Part shown: in pieces, positions 46,768 through 54,268 of the stretch
Numbering within the stretch: position 1 is the first letter of the stretch
Layout: each line of letters begins with the position of its first letter
Origin: Roseburia sp.
GTDB lineage: Bacteria; Bacillota_A; Clostridia; Lachnospirales; Lachnospiraceae
Length of the DNA stretch: 64,000 bases
Assembly: GCA_019411365.1 (NCBI GenBank)
Contig: DXQT01000008.1
Coordinates: 1 to 64,000 of the forward strand
Direction: 5' to 3'
Program-made: the position numbers and the translations under genes
Notes under the pieces: model-generated
Told to the model about the DNA's origin: nothing
What the model saw: only the letters and a program-made list of their open reading frames with translations
Databases searched by the model: none

Positions 46768-48162
46768 ATGACGAATCTTATCATAGAAATATCAAAATAT
46801 TTCATGATCTTTATGTTTGCTTTTTATACGTACGAGTGCTTTGCGGCATTTCGTCAGAAAATCAAACCGGAACAAAGAGAACATATTTTAAGCAGACAGT
46901 GCGCAGCAATCTTTCTGATCCACTTTGATGCCTTTGCGGTGATCTATCTGGTGACGGAGGATATCAGTATGCTGATTTTTTATGCGGCGCAGGCGGTACT
47001 TCTGGCGATGATACAGACCTGTTATCAATTGTTTTACAGCAGATCATCGAGACTTTTGACGAACAATCTGTGCATGCTTTTGACGATCGGGTTTATCATG
47101 CTGACAAGGCTTTCTTTTGACAGCGCCAGAAAACAATATTTTATAGCACTGGTGTCGATGATATTTTCGCTCATCATCCCGGTATTGATCAACAGGGTTG
47201 GATTTGTGCGGAAATTATACTGGTTATTTGCAATCGTTGGGATCCTGGCGCTTTTGGTTGTGACGATCGCCGGAAATACAAGTTATGGAGCTAAAATTTC
47301 GCTCTCTATTGCAGGAATTTCGATCCAGCCGAGTGAGTTCGTAAAAATTTTATTTGTATTTTTTGTGGCGGGCATGTTATATCAGGATACTTCTTTTCAA
47401 CGTGTGTGTGTGACAACGGTGATCGCTGCGATCCATGTGCTGATCCTTGTGGCATCCCGCGACCTCGGTGCAGCACTGTTGTTTTTCGTGACTTATGTGG
47501 TCATGCTTTATGTTGCAACGAAAAAACTGCTTTATTTTGCGGGCGGACTTGCCGCCGGAAGCGCAGCTTCTGTGGTGGCTTACCATCTTTTTTCCCATAT
47601 CCGGGTGAGGGTGAGAGCATGGCAGAATCCGCTGGCATATATCGATAAGGAGGGATACCAGATCTCGCAGTCACTGTTTGCCATTGGAACAGGCGGATGG
47701 TTTGGAATGGGATTATATCAGGGTCTGCCGGATAAAATACCGGTCGTAAAACAGGATTTTATTTTTTCAGCAGTCTCAGAGGAACTTGGCGGTATTTTTG
47801 CACTGTGCCTGATCATGGTATGTTTTAGCTGCTTTCTGATGTTTTTAAATATTGCGATGCAGATGAAAGATCAGTTTTATAAACTTGTGGCACTCGGACT
47901 TGGAACGATTTATGCATTTCAGGTATTCCTGACAATCGGAGGCGTCACAAAGTTTATTCCGTCTACCGGAGTGACGCTTCCACTTGTGAGTTACGGAGGA
48001 AGTTCCCTGTTAAGTTCTATGATCATTTTTGCAGTGATTCAGGGATTGTATATTTTGAGACAGGATGAAGGAGAGATAAATGCGTCTAAAAGCAGGAAAA
48101 ACAGACAAAACAGAAAAAAGACAACCGGATTCGAAAACGCAGACATCGAAAAACTCTCGTAA
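46768..48162 (+). CDS. FtsW/RodA/SpoVE family peptidoglycan glycosyltransferase
   Basis: SEDS family polymerase of 464 residues with about 10-12 membrane segments. Motifs are GISIQPSEFVKILFVFFVAG (about residues 185-205), a large loop with QNPLAYIDKEGYQISQSL, FIFSAVSEELGGIFAL, and STGVTLPLVSYGGSSLLSS. The C-terminal tail is long and basic, and its DNA overlaps the following transpeptidase gene by 83 bases. The pair probably works as a SEDS-bPBP complex, as RodA-PBP2 or FtsW-FtsI do. Confidence 0.9.
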   Translation: MTNLIIEISKYFMIFMFAFYTYECFAAFRQKIKPEQREHILSRQCAAIFLIHFDAFAVIYLVTEDISMLIFYAAQAVLLAMIQTCYQLFYSRSSRLLTNNLCMLLTIGFIMLTRLSFDSARKQYFIALVSMIFSLIIPVLINRVGFVRKLYWLFAIVGILALLVVTIAGNTSYGAKISLSIAGISIQPSEFVKILFVFFVAGMLYQDTSFQRVCVTTVIAAIHVLILVASRDLGAALLFFVTYVVMLYVATKKLLYFAGGLAAGSAASVVAYHLFSHIRVRVRAWQNPLAYIDKEGYQISQSLFAIGTGGWFGMGLYQGLPDKIPVVKQDFIFSAVSEELGGIFALCLIMVCFSCFLMFLNIAMQMKDQFYKLVALGLGTIYAFQVFLTIGGVTKFIPSTGVTLPLVSYGGSSLLSSMIIFAVIQGLYILRQDEGEINASKSRKNRQNRKKTTGFENADIEKLS

Positions 48163-49564
48163 AAACAACCGGGAATTTACGGTCATTACCTATGCAGTTC
48201 TTGTACTTTTTGTCTGCATGATGGGATATTTTGCATATTTCCAGTTTGTAAAAAGTGAAGATTTTATCAATAGTCCTTATAATAAAAGACAGGATCTTTT
48301 TGCAAGGAAGGTGACGCGCGGCGAAATTATTTCTGCCGATGGCCGCATACTCGCAGAAACGATCACAGATACGGATGGGACCGAGACAAGATATTATCCG
48401 TATGCCAATATGTTTGCGCATGTCGTTGGTTTCTCTACCAACGGAAAGTCCGGACTGGAATCGATTGCCAATTTTAACCTGCTGCGCTCCCACACGATGA
48501 CTTTGGAGAAAGTGGTCAATGAACTTCAGGGAGAGAAGAACATTGGTGACAATGTGGTGACAACGTTAAATTATGATCTGCAGGATACGGCATACGAGGC
48601 ATTAGGAAAATATGATGGAGCCATTGTCGTGATGGAGCCATCGACCGGGAAAATACTTGCCATGGTGTCAAAACCGGATTACGATCCAAATAATATCGCA
48701 GAAGACTGGGATGAACTGACAGCAGAAGACAGTGAGAGCTCTGTGCTGCTAAACCGTGCGACGCAGGGACTTTATCCGCCGGGGTCTGTGTTTAAAATTT
48801 TTACGACATTGGAATATGTACATGAAAACAGTGATTATGAAGATTACTCCTTTGACTGCAATGGTAAATTCACAGAGGGGGATTCTGTCATTCACTGTTA
48901 CAAAAACAAGCGACACGGACAGGAAGATCTGATCGGCTCATTTGCCGATTCCTGTAATTCTTCGTTTGCATCGTTAGGTCTTACTCTGAATCCGGATTCT
49001 TTTACAGAGCTGTGCGACAGCATGCTCTTTAATACGAGCCTTCCACTCAGGTTTGAATCCTCAAAGAGCAGTTTCTCGCTGGATGCGGATGCAGATGTGT
49101 CTACGGTGTTAGAGACGTCCATCGGGCAGGGAAAAACGCTGGTGACACCGATGCATATGGCGCTTGTTGTGTCAGCAATCGCCAATGACGGAGTGCTTAT
49201 GAACCCTTATCTGATCGATCACACGGAAAATTATAATGGTATCGTGGTTGATGCATATGAACCGACAGAATATGGAACACTTTTGTCAACGGAGGATGCA
49301 TCTTTAATGCAGACCTTCATGAGAGAAGTTGTGGAGGATGGAACCGGAGAACGTCTCTCGGGGCAGAGTTATACTGCCGTGGGAAAAACAGGAACGGCAG
49401 AGTTTTCAACGTCCTCAAAGGCTTCCCATGCATGGTTTGTGGGTTATGCCCACCGTGAGGACAAGGAAGATATCGCAGTTGCGGTTATCGTGGAGGATTC
49501 CGGATCAGGCAGTGAGTATGCAGTTCCAATCGCAAAAAAGATTTTTGATGCATATTATCAGTAA
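48080..49564 (+). CDS. Class B penicillin-binding protein (transpeptidase)
   Basis: A 494-residue D,D-transpeptidase. It has a basic cytoplasmic tail (residues 1-35), one membrane helix (about 36-55, VITYAVLVLFVCMMGYFAYF), a short dimerisation region, and the transpeptidase domain with SVFK (active Ser, PPGSVFKIFTTLEYV), SCN (DSCNSSFASLG) and KTGTAEF. It resembles PbpA-type proteins paired with RodA. GAAGGAGAG lies directly before the ATG at 48080 inside the preceding gene, so the overlap is real. Confidence 0.92.
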   Translation: MRLKAGKTDKTEKRQPDSKTQTSKNSRKNNREFTVITYAVLVLFVCMMGYFAYFQFVKSEDFINSPYNKRQDLFARKVTRGEIISADGRILAETITDTDGTETRYYPYANMFAHVVGFSTNGKSGLESIANFNLLRSHTMTLEKVVNELQGEKNIGDNVVTTLNYDLQDTAYEALGKYDGAIVVMEPSTGKILAMVSKPDYDPNNIAEDWDELTAEDSESSVLLNRATQGLYPPGSVFKIFTTLEYVHENSDYEDYSFDCNGKFTEGDSVIHCYKNKRHGQEDLIGSFADSCNSSFASLGLTLNPDSFTELCDSMLFNTSLPLRFESSKSSFSLDADADVSTVLETSIGQGKTLVTPMHMALVVSAIANDGVLMNPYLIDHTENYNGIVVDAYEPTEYGTLLSTEDASLMQTFMREVVEDGTGERLSGQSYTAVGKTGTAEFSTSSKASHAWFVGYAHREDKEDIAVAVIVEDSGSGSEYAVPIAKKIFDAYYQ

Positions 49565-49593
49565 ACGGGGCAGGAAAGATATTTCAGTATTGG

Positions 49594-49622
49594 TTGCATG
49601 AAAAAACGAAAAGTATTATACT
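49594..49622 (+). promoter_or_regulatory. Promoter before the Nudix hydrolase gene
   Basis: TTGCAT (49594-49599), a 17-bp spacer and TATACT (49617-49622), 33 bases before the start. Confidence 0.7.
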
Positions 49623-49654
49623 TATAACAAAAAACCACATCAGGAGGTATTGCA

Positions 49655-50107
49655 ATGATCGAGGCAACAAGTTGTGGTGGTGTGGTAATATTCCGTGGTA
49701 AGATACTTCTCTTATATAAGAATTATAAGAATAAATATGAGGGCTGGGTTCTTCCGAAAGGAACTGTGGAAGATGGGGAAGAATTCAGGGATACTGCAAC
49801 TCGTGAAGTGTTAGAAGAGACAGGAGCGGCGGCAAGTATCATTAAGTATATTGGAAAGAGCCAGTATACGTTTACCGTGCCGGAGGATACCGTGGAGAAG
49901 GAAGTACACTGGTATCTGATGATGGCAGACAGTTATTACAGCAAACCACAGCGTGAGGAATATTTTGTTGATTCCGGATATTACAAATATCATGAGGCTT
50001 ACCATCTGCTCAAATTTGCGAATGAGAAGCAGATTTTAGAGAAAGCTTATAATGAATATCTGGAGTTGAAGAAAAACAATTTGTGGGGCAGCCACAAGTA
50101 CTTTTAA
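49655..50107 (+). CDS. Nudix hydrolase
   Basis: A 150-residue pyrophosphohydrolase with a complete Nudix box (GTVEDGEEFRDTATREVLEE, then TGA) at about residues 36-58. The N-terminal SCGGVVIFRGKILLLYK resembles diadenosine polyphosphate hydrolases and MutT-like enzymes; the substrate cannot be assigned. AGGAGG lies upstream. The next small gene starts 14 bases after it and is probably co-transcribed. Confidence 0.88.
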   Translation: MIEATSCGGVVIFRGKILLLYKNYKNKYEGWVLPKGTVEDGEEFRDTATREVLEETGAAASIIKYIGKSQYTFTVPEDTVEKEVHWYLMMADSYYSKPQREEYFVDSGYYKYHEAYHLLKFANEKQILEKAYNEYLELKKNNLWGSHKYF

Positions 50108-50120
50108 TGTGAGGATTCGC

Positions 50121-50450
50121 ATGAAATGGTATGACGATTTATACGTAGGTGAGAGCATCGTACATAAGACAAATAAGATCAAATGGAAAATTCGTCATAA
50201 TGCAGGGCAGATTAATATTTACGTGATCACTTTGGCATCAGGTGAGAAGAATTTATTAGATATCATTCCTTCGCATGAACTGCTGCAAAAGGGCTACCCG
50301 AAGAAGCAGTTATATGTTATTGGATTGGCAAAAGGATATGATGAGGCAGTGGAAGTCGCTGCGTCTGTGATCGATGAAGTTTACCGCCAGACCGGGGCAT
50401 TTGAGGTGGCTTCATATCTCAGGGAAAAAAGGAGGAGAAAAGCAGAATGA
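50121..50450 (+). CDS. Conserved-looking hypothetical protein, 109 residues
   Basis: I do not recognise this protein. It starts MKWYDDLYVGESI, has regular alternating segments (NIYVITLASGEKNLLDII, KKQLYVIGLAKGYDEAVEVA) and ends with a basic RRRKAE tail. This suggests a small soluble alpha/beta protein, not a membrane protein. The ATG at 50121 has GTGAGG upstream. The 4-base overlap with the DUF2953 gene and the Nudix gene upstream argue that it is a real member of this operon. Confidence 0.75.
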   Translation: MKWYDDLYVGESIVHKTNKIKWKIRHNAGQINIYVITLASGEKNLLDIIPSHELLQKGYPKKQLYVIGLAKGYDEAVEVAASVIDEVYRQTGAFEVASYLREKRRRKAE

Positions 50451-51379
50451 CCGCCGTGTTACTCACAATCTTAAAAATCATTGGGATTGTGCTGCTGGTG
50501 ATTCTTGGAATCATGCTTTTTCTGCTGGCAGTCTTATTGTTTGTACCGGTACGTTATTCCGTGAAAGGAACAGTCGATAACAATATTACCGCAGAGGGCA
50601 AAATAAGCTGGTTATGTTCGATATTCCGATATGATTTTACGTTTCAGGAGCAGGAATTGAACGGCGAAGTCCGGATATTTGGCTTTCGTCCGAAGAAAAA
50701 AGAGAGAGTATCGGAAGAAGAGCTGGAGGAGGAAGCTGTTCCTGAAGTAAAAGACGGGGTGGAAGAGGTTGTTTCTGATCTTGTTTCCGCTGCCGGGGAA
50801 GAAGATAAATCGGAGAAAACTCCGATTAAGCCAGAGCAGGATCAAGAGGTAGATTCTCACAAGGGTAAGCAGAACAGAAAATCATCCGATAAAAATTCCC
50901 GACCATCCGGAAAAAATATTTTCATGCGGATGTGGGATAAAATAAAAAGCTTCATGAAAAAAATCAAGAATTTTTTCATTGGCATACAAAAGAGGCTGAT
51001 CAGTTTCAAAGAGTTCGTGGTAAAAGTCAAAGAGATTGTGGCGGACACGAAAAATCAGTATGCTGTGAGGCGATTGTGGGAAGAATTATTATATCTGCTC
51101 AAACATTTTGGCTTTCGGAAAATCCATACAGAACTGACGTTTGCGCTGGCTGATCCGGCGCTTACCGGACAGGTGTTAGGTATTTTGTGCATGATGCCTT
51201 TTTTGTATCAGTATGACTTTCATATATTCCCTGATTTTGAGTCTGAATCATATTATATCAGGGGCAGTTATGATATGAAGGGCAGAATCCAATTGATCTT
51301 CCTGCTGATCACGTTTATTCGAATTGTGGCAGATAAGGATCTGAGGTGTTTTTTGAAAAAAATACTGGATAAGAGATAA
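50447..51379 (+). CDS. DUF2953 domain membrane protein (YtfI-like)
   Basis: A 310-residue protein with an N-terminal membrane segment (about 5-35, many L, I and V), VPVRYSVKG, a charged low-complexity middle (about 85-165, Glu then Lys/Ser-rich), and a C-terminal DUF2953 part. In Bacillus the DUF2953 gene ytfI stands directly before ytfJ, as here, and belongs to the spore-gene set. The molecular role is unknown. Confidence 0.8.
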   Translation: MTAVLLTILKIIGIVLLVILGIMLFLLAVLLFVPVRYSVKGTVDNNITAEGKISWLCSIFRYDFTFQEQELNGEVRIFGFRPKKKERVSEEELEEEAVPEVKDGVEEVVSDLVSAAGEEDKSEKTPIKPEQDQEVDSHKGKQNRKSSDKNSRPSGKNIFMRMWDKIKSFMKKIKNFFIGIQKRLISFKEFVVKVKEIVADTKNQYAVRRLWEELLYLLKHFGFRKIHTELTFALADPALTGQVLGILCMMPFLYQYDFHIFPDFESESYYIRGSYDMKGRIQLIFLLITFIRIVADKDLRCFLKKILDKR

Positions 51380-51498
51380 ACAGTTTCGGAAGAACGAAAC
51401 GTTTATGCAGAGATCAGTAACGGTGAAGATACCGGACAGACAAAAACATAATATTTTATCATTACAAATAGAACAAAAATAGAAAGGTGGCAGTAACA

Positions 51499-51939
51499 AT
51501 GGGAGACAATAGTTTTCATACAACAGTAGAATCTTTATTCAAGGGAATGGACAGTTTTATTACAACAAAAACGGTGGTTGGTGATGCAATCCATATCGGT
51601 GATACCATTATTTTACCATTGGTGGATGTTTCCTTTGGCGTGGCAGCCGGAGCGTTCAGCCAGGAGAAGAAAAACAATGGTGCCGGTGGTATGGGCGGAA
51701 AGATCACACCGAGCGCTGTGTTAGTGATCCAGAATGGAACAACCAAGCTTGTCAACATCAAAAATCAGGATGGACTTACGAAAGTGCTGGATATGGTGCC
51801 GGACTTTGTGAACAAATTCACATCAAAAGGTGAGAAAGAGAATGTTGTGGAAGAATCAGAAGATGATTCAGTTGCAAAGAAAACAGCAGCAAAAGAGATG
51901 GAGCAGATTTTAAGTGATTCTGTCAATAAAGAGGAATAA
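51499..51939 (+). CDS. ytfJ: Sporulation protein YtfJ / GerW family
   Basis: A 146-residue protein with the family core: TTVESLFKGMDSFITTKTVVGD, GDTIILPLVDVSFGVAAGAF, and GGMGGKITPSAVLVIQNG. GerW of related bacteria is needed for normal spore germination. The start at 51499 follows AAAGGTGG; the frame extends to 51487. A hairpin GTTTCG-GAAGAA-CGAAAC lies at 51383-51400. This is the last core gene before the AT-rich insert; the next start codon is six bases after its stop. Confidence 0.9.
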   Translation: MGDNSFHTTVESLFKGMDSFITTKTVVGDAIHIGDTIILPLVDVSFGVAAGAFSQEKKNNGAGGMGGKITPSAVLVIQNGTTKLVNIKNQDGLTKVLDMVPDFVNKFTSKGEKENVVEESEDDSVAKKTAAKEMEQILSDSVNKEE

Positions 51940-51944
51940 TTTTA

Positions 51945-52895
51945 ATGGATTTTCAAACATTAGGTGTTTTGTTATATCGTACACGAGAGAAAAAACACTT
52001 AAGTTTATTGGATGTGTGCTCGGGGATTTGTTCGCAGTCGACTTTGTCGCGCGTTGAACAGGGAAGCAGGGAATTAGATTCGCTTACAAGTGAAATGCTG
52101 CTTGGCAGAATCGGACGTGAAGTTACACGCTTTGAATTGATTTTAAATGCGGAAGATTATTATCTGAATCAATTGCGAATTGAAATTAATGAGAATATTG
52201 AAGAAAAAAATTATATAAAGGCAAAAGAAAAAATTAATTTATACAGACAACATATGCCAGCAGAGGGAAAAGTACATGAACAATTTTGCTGTTATATGGA
52301 GTGCCGGATATTAATTGCTCAAAATGAAATAACAGAGAAACTTTCAGCATTGCTATTGCGGGCGATACGTTATACGATACCAGACTATTTATTGGAAAAT
52401 TGTGTCAGCAGAAGGTTGTATAGTTCTGTTGAAATAGAATTGATTCGTATGCATATAACATATAATGACCGAAAATGCGAATGTAATGAAGTGGAATTAT
52501 TTTTAATTATGGATTTTGTGACAGAGTTTTATAGTTTAAAACAACAGGAAAAAATAGAAATTCCACTTCTGGTAGATTGTGTAAAATATGAGATTGCATT
52601 AGAAAAATATAATAGGGCATTAGCATCAATAGAAAGAGCATTGGACATTATTTCAGTGGGTCGGAGTATGCAATATGTTGGCGAATTGCATTTCTTAAAA
52701 GCACAGGTGTTGAGTTGTGTCCAGAATAGTATAGATAAGAATCGTGAATGGCAAGATGAATGTAAAAGAGAATGTTTTATGGCATATGTTGTTTTTGGCG
52801 TTATGGGGAAGAAAGAAGAAAAAGAAGAAATCTACAAATACTGTTTGGAGAAATTAAATTGGCAAATTACAGAGCAAATGATGTTATCAGATTGA
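51945..52895 (+). CDS. HTH/TPR-like regulator 1 (RRNPP-like)
   Basis: A 316-residue protein with an N-terminal XRE-type HTH (about residues 5-58; REKKHLSLLDVCSGICSQST, then LSRVEQGSRELDS). A helical C-terminal region follows with repeat-like segments (NYIKAKEKINLYRQHMP, YNRALASIERALDI). This is the architecture of Rgg/PlcR/PrgX regulators, which bind peptide pheromones in the helical part. AAAGAGGA inside the ytfJ end serves as its ribosome-binding site. AT-rich codon use differs from the neighbours. It overlaps regulator 2 by 37 bases. Confidence 0.78.
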   Translation: MDFQTLGVLLYRTREKKHLSLLDVCSGICSQSTLSRVEQGSRELDSLTSEMLLGRIGREVTRFELILNAEDYYLNQLRIEINENIEEKNYIKAKEKINLYRQHMPAEGKVHEQFCCYMECRILIAQNEITEKLSALLLRAIRYTIPDYLLENCVSRRLYSSVEIELIRMHITYNDRKCECNEVELFLIMDFVTEFYSLKQQEKIEIPLLVDCVKYEIALEKYNRALASIERALDIISVGRSMQYVGELHFLKAQVLSCVQNSIDKNREWQDECKRECFMAYVVFGVMGKKEEKEEIYKYCLEKLNWQITEQMMLSD

Positions 52896-53809
52896 CAAGA
52901 AAAGCAGTGGGACTTTCGCAGGAAGCTATAAGTGAGGGCATCTGCTCAGTGGAAACTTTTTCTAGAATTGAAAGAGGAAAAACGAAGATAAAGGGTGACA
53001 CTTATAAAAAAATTATGGAGCGTCTGGAACGAAACACAGACAAGTTCTATGCAGTGTGTAGTGGGGAAGATGTTGATCTGCTGGATGATGTGGCTGCAAT
53101 TGAAAATGCGATTGCAAAGTTTGATTATCAGCTTGCTGATTCGATTTTGGGGAATGTGAGGGAGAACATTGGAGATACACCGGAAAATAAACAGTATGTA
53201 GAGGGCATAAAAGCGATTATTGATCATGGGAATGGAAAAATAAGCGCTGAGACAGAAAAATTATATCTGGAGCATGCATTGATGCTGACAGTACCGGATT
53301 ATAAAATTTTTTTACATAAAAGTTGTGCTGAAGTATATCCCTATACAGAGCATGAAATAATTATTCTTATGAATATTGCGGCATGTAATGCCAGAACAGG
53401 CAATCCGGAGGGCGAGATCCAAATTTATAATATGCTGTTGAAGTGTTTTCAGAATGGTTATATCAGTGGTGAAAAATGTATTCAATTAAAAATTACAATT
53501 TTACGTAATCTGGCATATGCATTAGGAAGAAAAGAAAAGTATCATGCTGCAATTAAAATGACTGAATGTGTAAAAAAATTGTCCTTAAAATATGATTATG
53601 GGTATAAATTATGTATCGCAATTAATGATATGAGCTGGATTTATAGAAATTTATATGAAAATGAATTACAAGAAGAATATTATAATATTGGAAAACAGCA
53701 GTATCGCCAGGCGTATTATCTTGCGTTGGCACGCAAGGATAACATCTTGGCAGAAAAACTGAAAAATGGATATCAGAGGTTTTATCAGTCTGATATTGAG
53801 ATTGTTTAG
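52859..53809 (+). CDS. HTH/TPR-like regulator 2, tandem paralogue
   Basis: A 316-residue protein, exactly the length of regulator 1, starting at a TTG with GGAG 8 bases upstream. The HTH is at residues 8-45 (RLTRKAVGLSQEAISEGICS, then VETFSRIERGK), followed by helical repeats (EKYHAAIKMTECVKKLSLKY). Both regulators share a segment of the type LTVPDYKIF / YTIPDYLLE in the middle. The frame is open upstream to 52772, but that part lies within regulator 1. The alternative is a single two-HTH protein split by a frameshift in the overlap. Confidence 0.7.
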   Translation: MANYRANDVIRLTRKAVGLSQEAISEGICSVETFSRIERGKTKIKGDTYKKIMERLERNTDKFYAVCSGEDVDLLDDVAAIENAIAKFDYQLADSILGNVRENIGDTPENKQYVEGIKAIIDHGNGKISAETEKLYLEHALMLTVPDYKIFLHKSCAEVYPYTEHEIIILMNIAACNARTGNPEGEIQIYNMLLKCFQNGYISGEKCIQLKITILRNLAYALGRKEKYHAAIKMTECVKKLSLKYDYGYKLCIAINDMSWIYRNLYENELQEEYYNIGKQQYRQAYYLALARKDNILAEKLKNGYQRFYQSDIEIV

Positions 53810-53952
53810 GCTATTTCATTTATATCAACATCATTTTCGATACGAGTTGGACAGGGAATATCTTCATATTTTTTTGAAGAAAATGATAACAAGATATTAA
53901 GTGAAAATAGTGTAAGACAAAGTGTAAATATTAATTTTTGAAATTTTTTCAT
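53806..53952 (-). CDS. Candidate secreted signalling peptide precursor, 48 residues
   Basis: Read directly from the minus strand. It begins MKKFQKL, has a hydrophobic export segment (about residues 7-25, FTLCLTLFSLNILLSF) and a polar C-terminal part of about 23 residues with one Cys (IPCPTRIEND) and an acidic end (DINEIA). AAAGGAG lies 9 bases upstream of the ATG. It converges on regulator 2 and overlaps its stop by 4 bases. Size, layout and position fit propeptides of RRNPP systems (PapR is also 48 residues). It is otherwise unrecognised. Confidence 0.55.
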   Translation of the reverse strand: MKKFQKLIFTLCLTLFSLNILLSFSSKKYEDIPCPTRIENDVDINEIA

Positions 53953-54017
53953 TTAACATGTTCTCCTTTGTGTATTAAATTTTTTACTAATATTAACGCT
54001 GATAATTAAAAAAAACT

Positions 54018-54067
54018 ACGTCAGAATTGGAAAATATATTTTTTCCAATTCTGACGTGTTTTTTTGA
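54018..54067. promoter_or_regulatory. 17-bp perfect inverted repeat, bidirectional terminator or operator
   Basis: ACGTCAGAATTGGAAAA (54018-54034) and its complement (54041-54057) with a 6-base TATATT centre. A T run follows on the right and an A run precedes it, so it can fold as an intrinsic terminator in both directions. It also lies directly upstream of the -35 position of the RiPP promoter, where an activator would bind. Both readings are possible. Confidence 0.7.
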
Positions 54068-54085
54068 TATATACATAGATATAAT
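54057..54085 (+). promoter_or_regulatory. Promoter of the RiPP operon with poor -35
   Basis: A consensus TATAAT (54080-54085) has only TGTTTT at the proper -35 place (54057-54062). A good -10 with a bad -35 is typical of activator-dependent promoters. A perfect 12-bp palindrome, GTTAAGCTTAAC (54094-54105), lies at the expected start site and could be a second operator. Confidence 0.55.
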
Positions 54086-54127
54086 AATCACATGTTAAGC
54101 TTAACAAATAAAAAAGGAGGTAGCAGA

Positions 54128-54208
54128 ATGAAGATTTTAAATGAGGTCATCAAAGAAAAACCTGATTCAAAACATATAGATTTGTGTTGCAATGGTGTAC
54201 AGTTTTAA
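54128..54208 (+). CDS. Candidate RiPP precursor peptide, 26 residues, two adjacent cysteines
   Basis: Very short ORF found by direct reading. AAAAAAGGAGG stands 7 bases before the ATG, the strongest ribosome-binding site of the locus. The first 15 residues (MKILNEVIKEKPDSK) look like a leader; the end, HIDLCCNGVQF, with Cys20 and Cys21, looks like a core. There is no double-Gly cleavage site. The radical SAM/SPASM gene and an ABC exporter follow at once. Thioether or C-C cross-links on the core are likely but unproven, and I do not recognise the family. Confidence 0.7.
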   Translation: MKILNEVIKEKPDSKHIDLCCNGVQF

Positions 54209-54216
54209 TAAAAAAG

Positions 54217-54244
54217 AAGGGATTCTAATATATTGGAATCCCTT
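54217..54244 (+). terminator. Hairpin between precursor and radical SAM gene
   Basis: AAGGGATTC (54217-54225) pairs with GAATCCCTT (54236-54244), followed by AAAAATTTT. With no strong T run it is probably a partial terminator or a 3' stabiliser that gives more precursor mRNA than enzyme mRNA, as is common in peptide operons. Confidence 0.6.
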
Positions 54245-54268
54245 AAAAATTTTGGGAGCAATAAAAAA

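Noticed and set aside
52772..52858. Upstream extension of regulator 2
   Set aside because: The 29 residues are Arg/Lys/Cys-rich and come from the other frame of regulator 1; the TTG at 52859 has a proper ribosome-binding site.
54233..54268. TTG start for the radical SAM gene
   Set aside because: Lies in the loop and arm of the intercistronic hairpin and has no spaced ribosome-binding site; the ATG at 54269 does.
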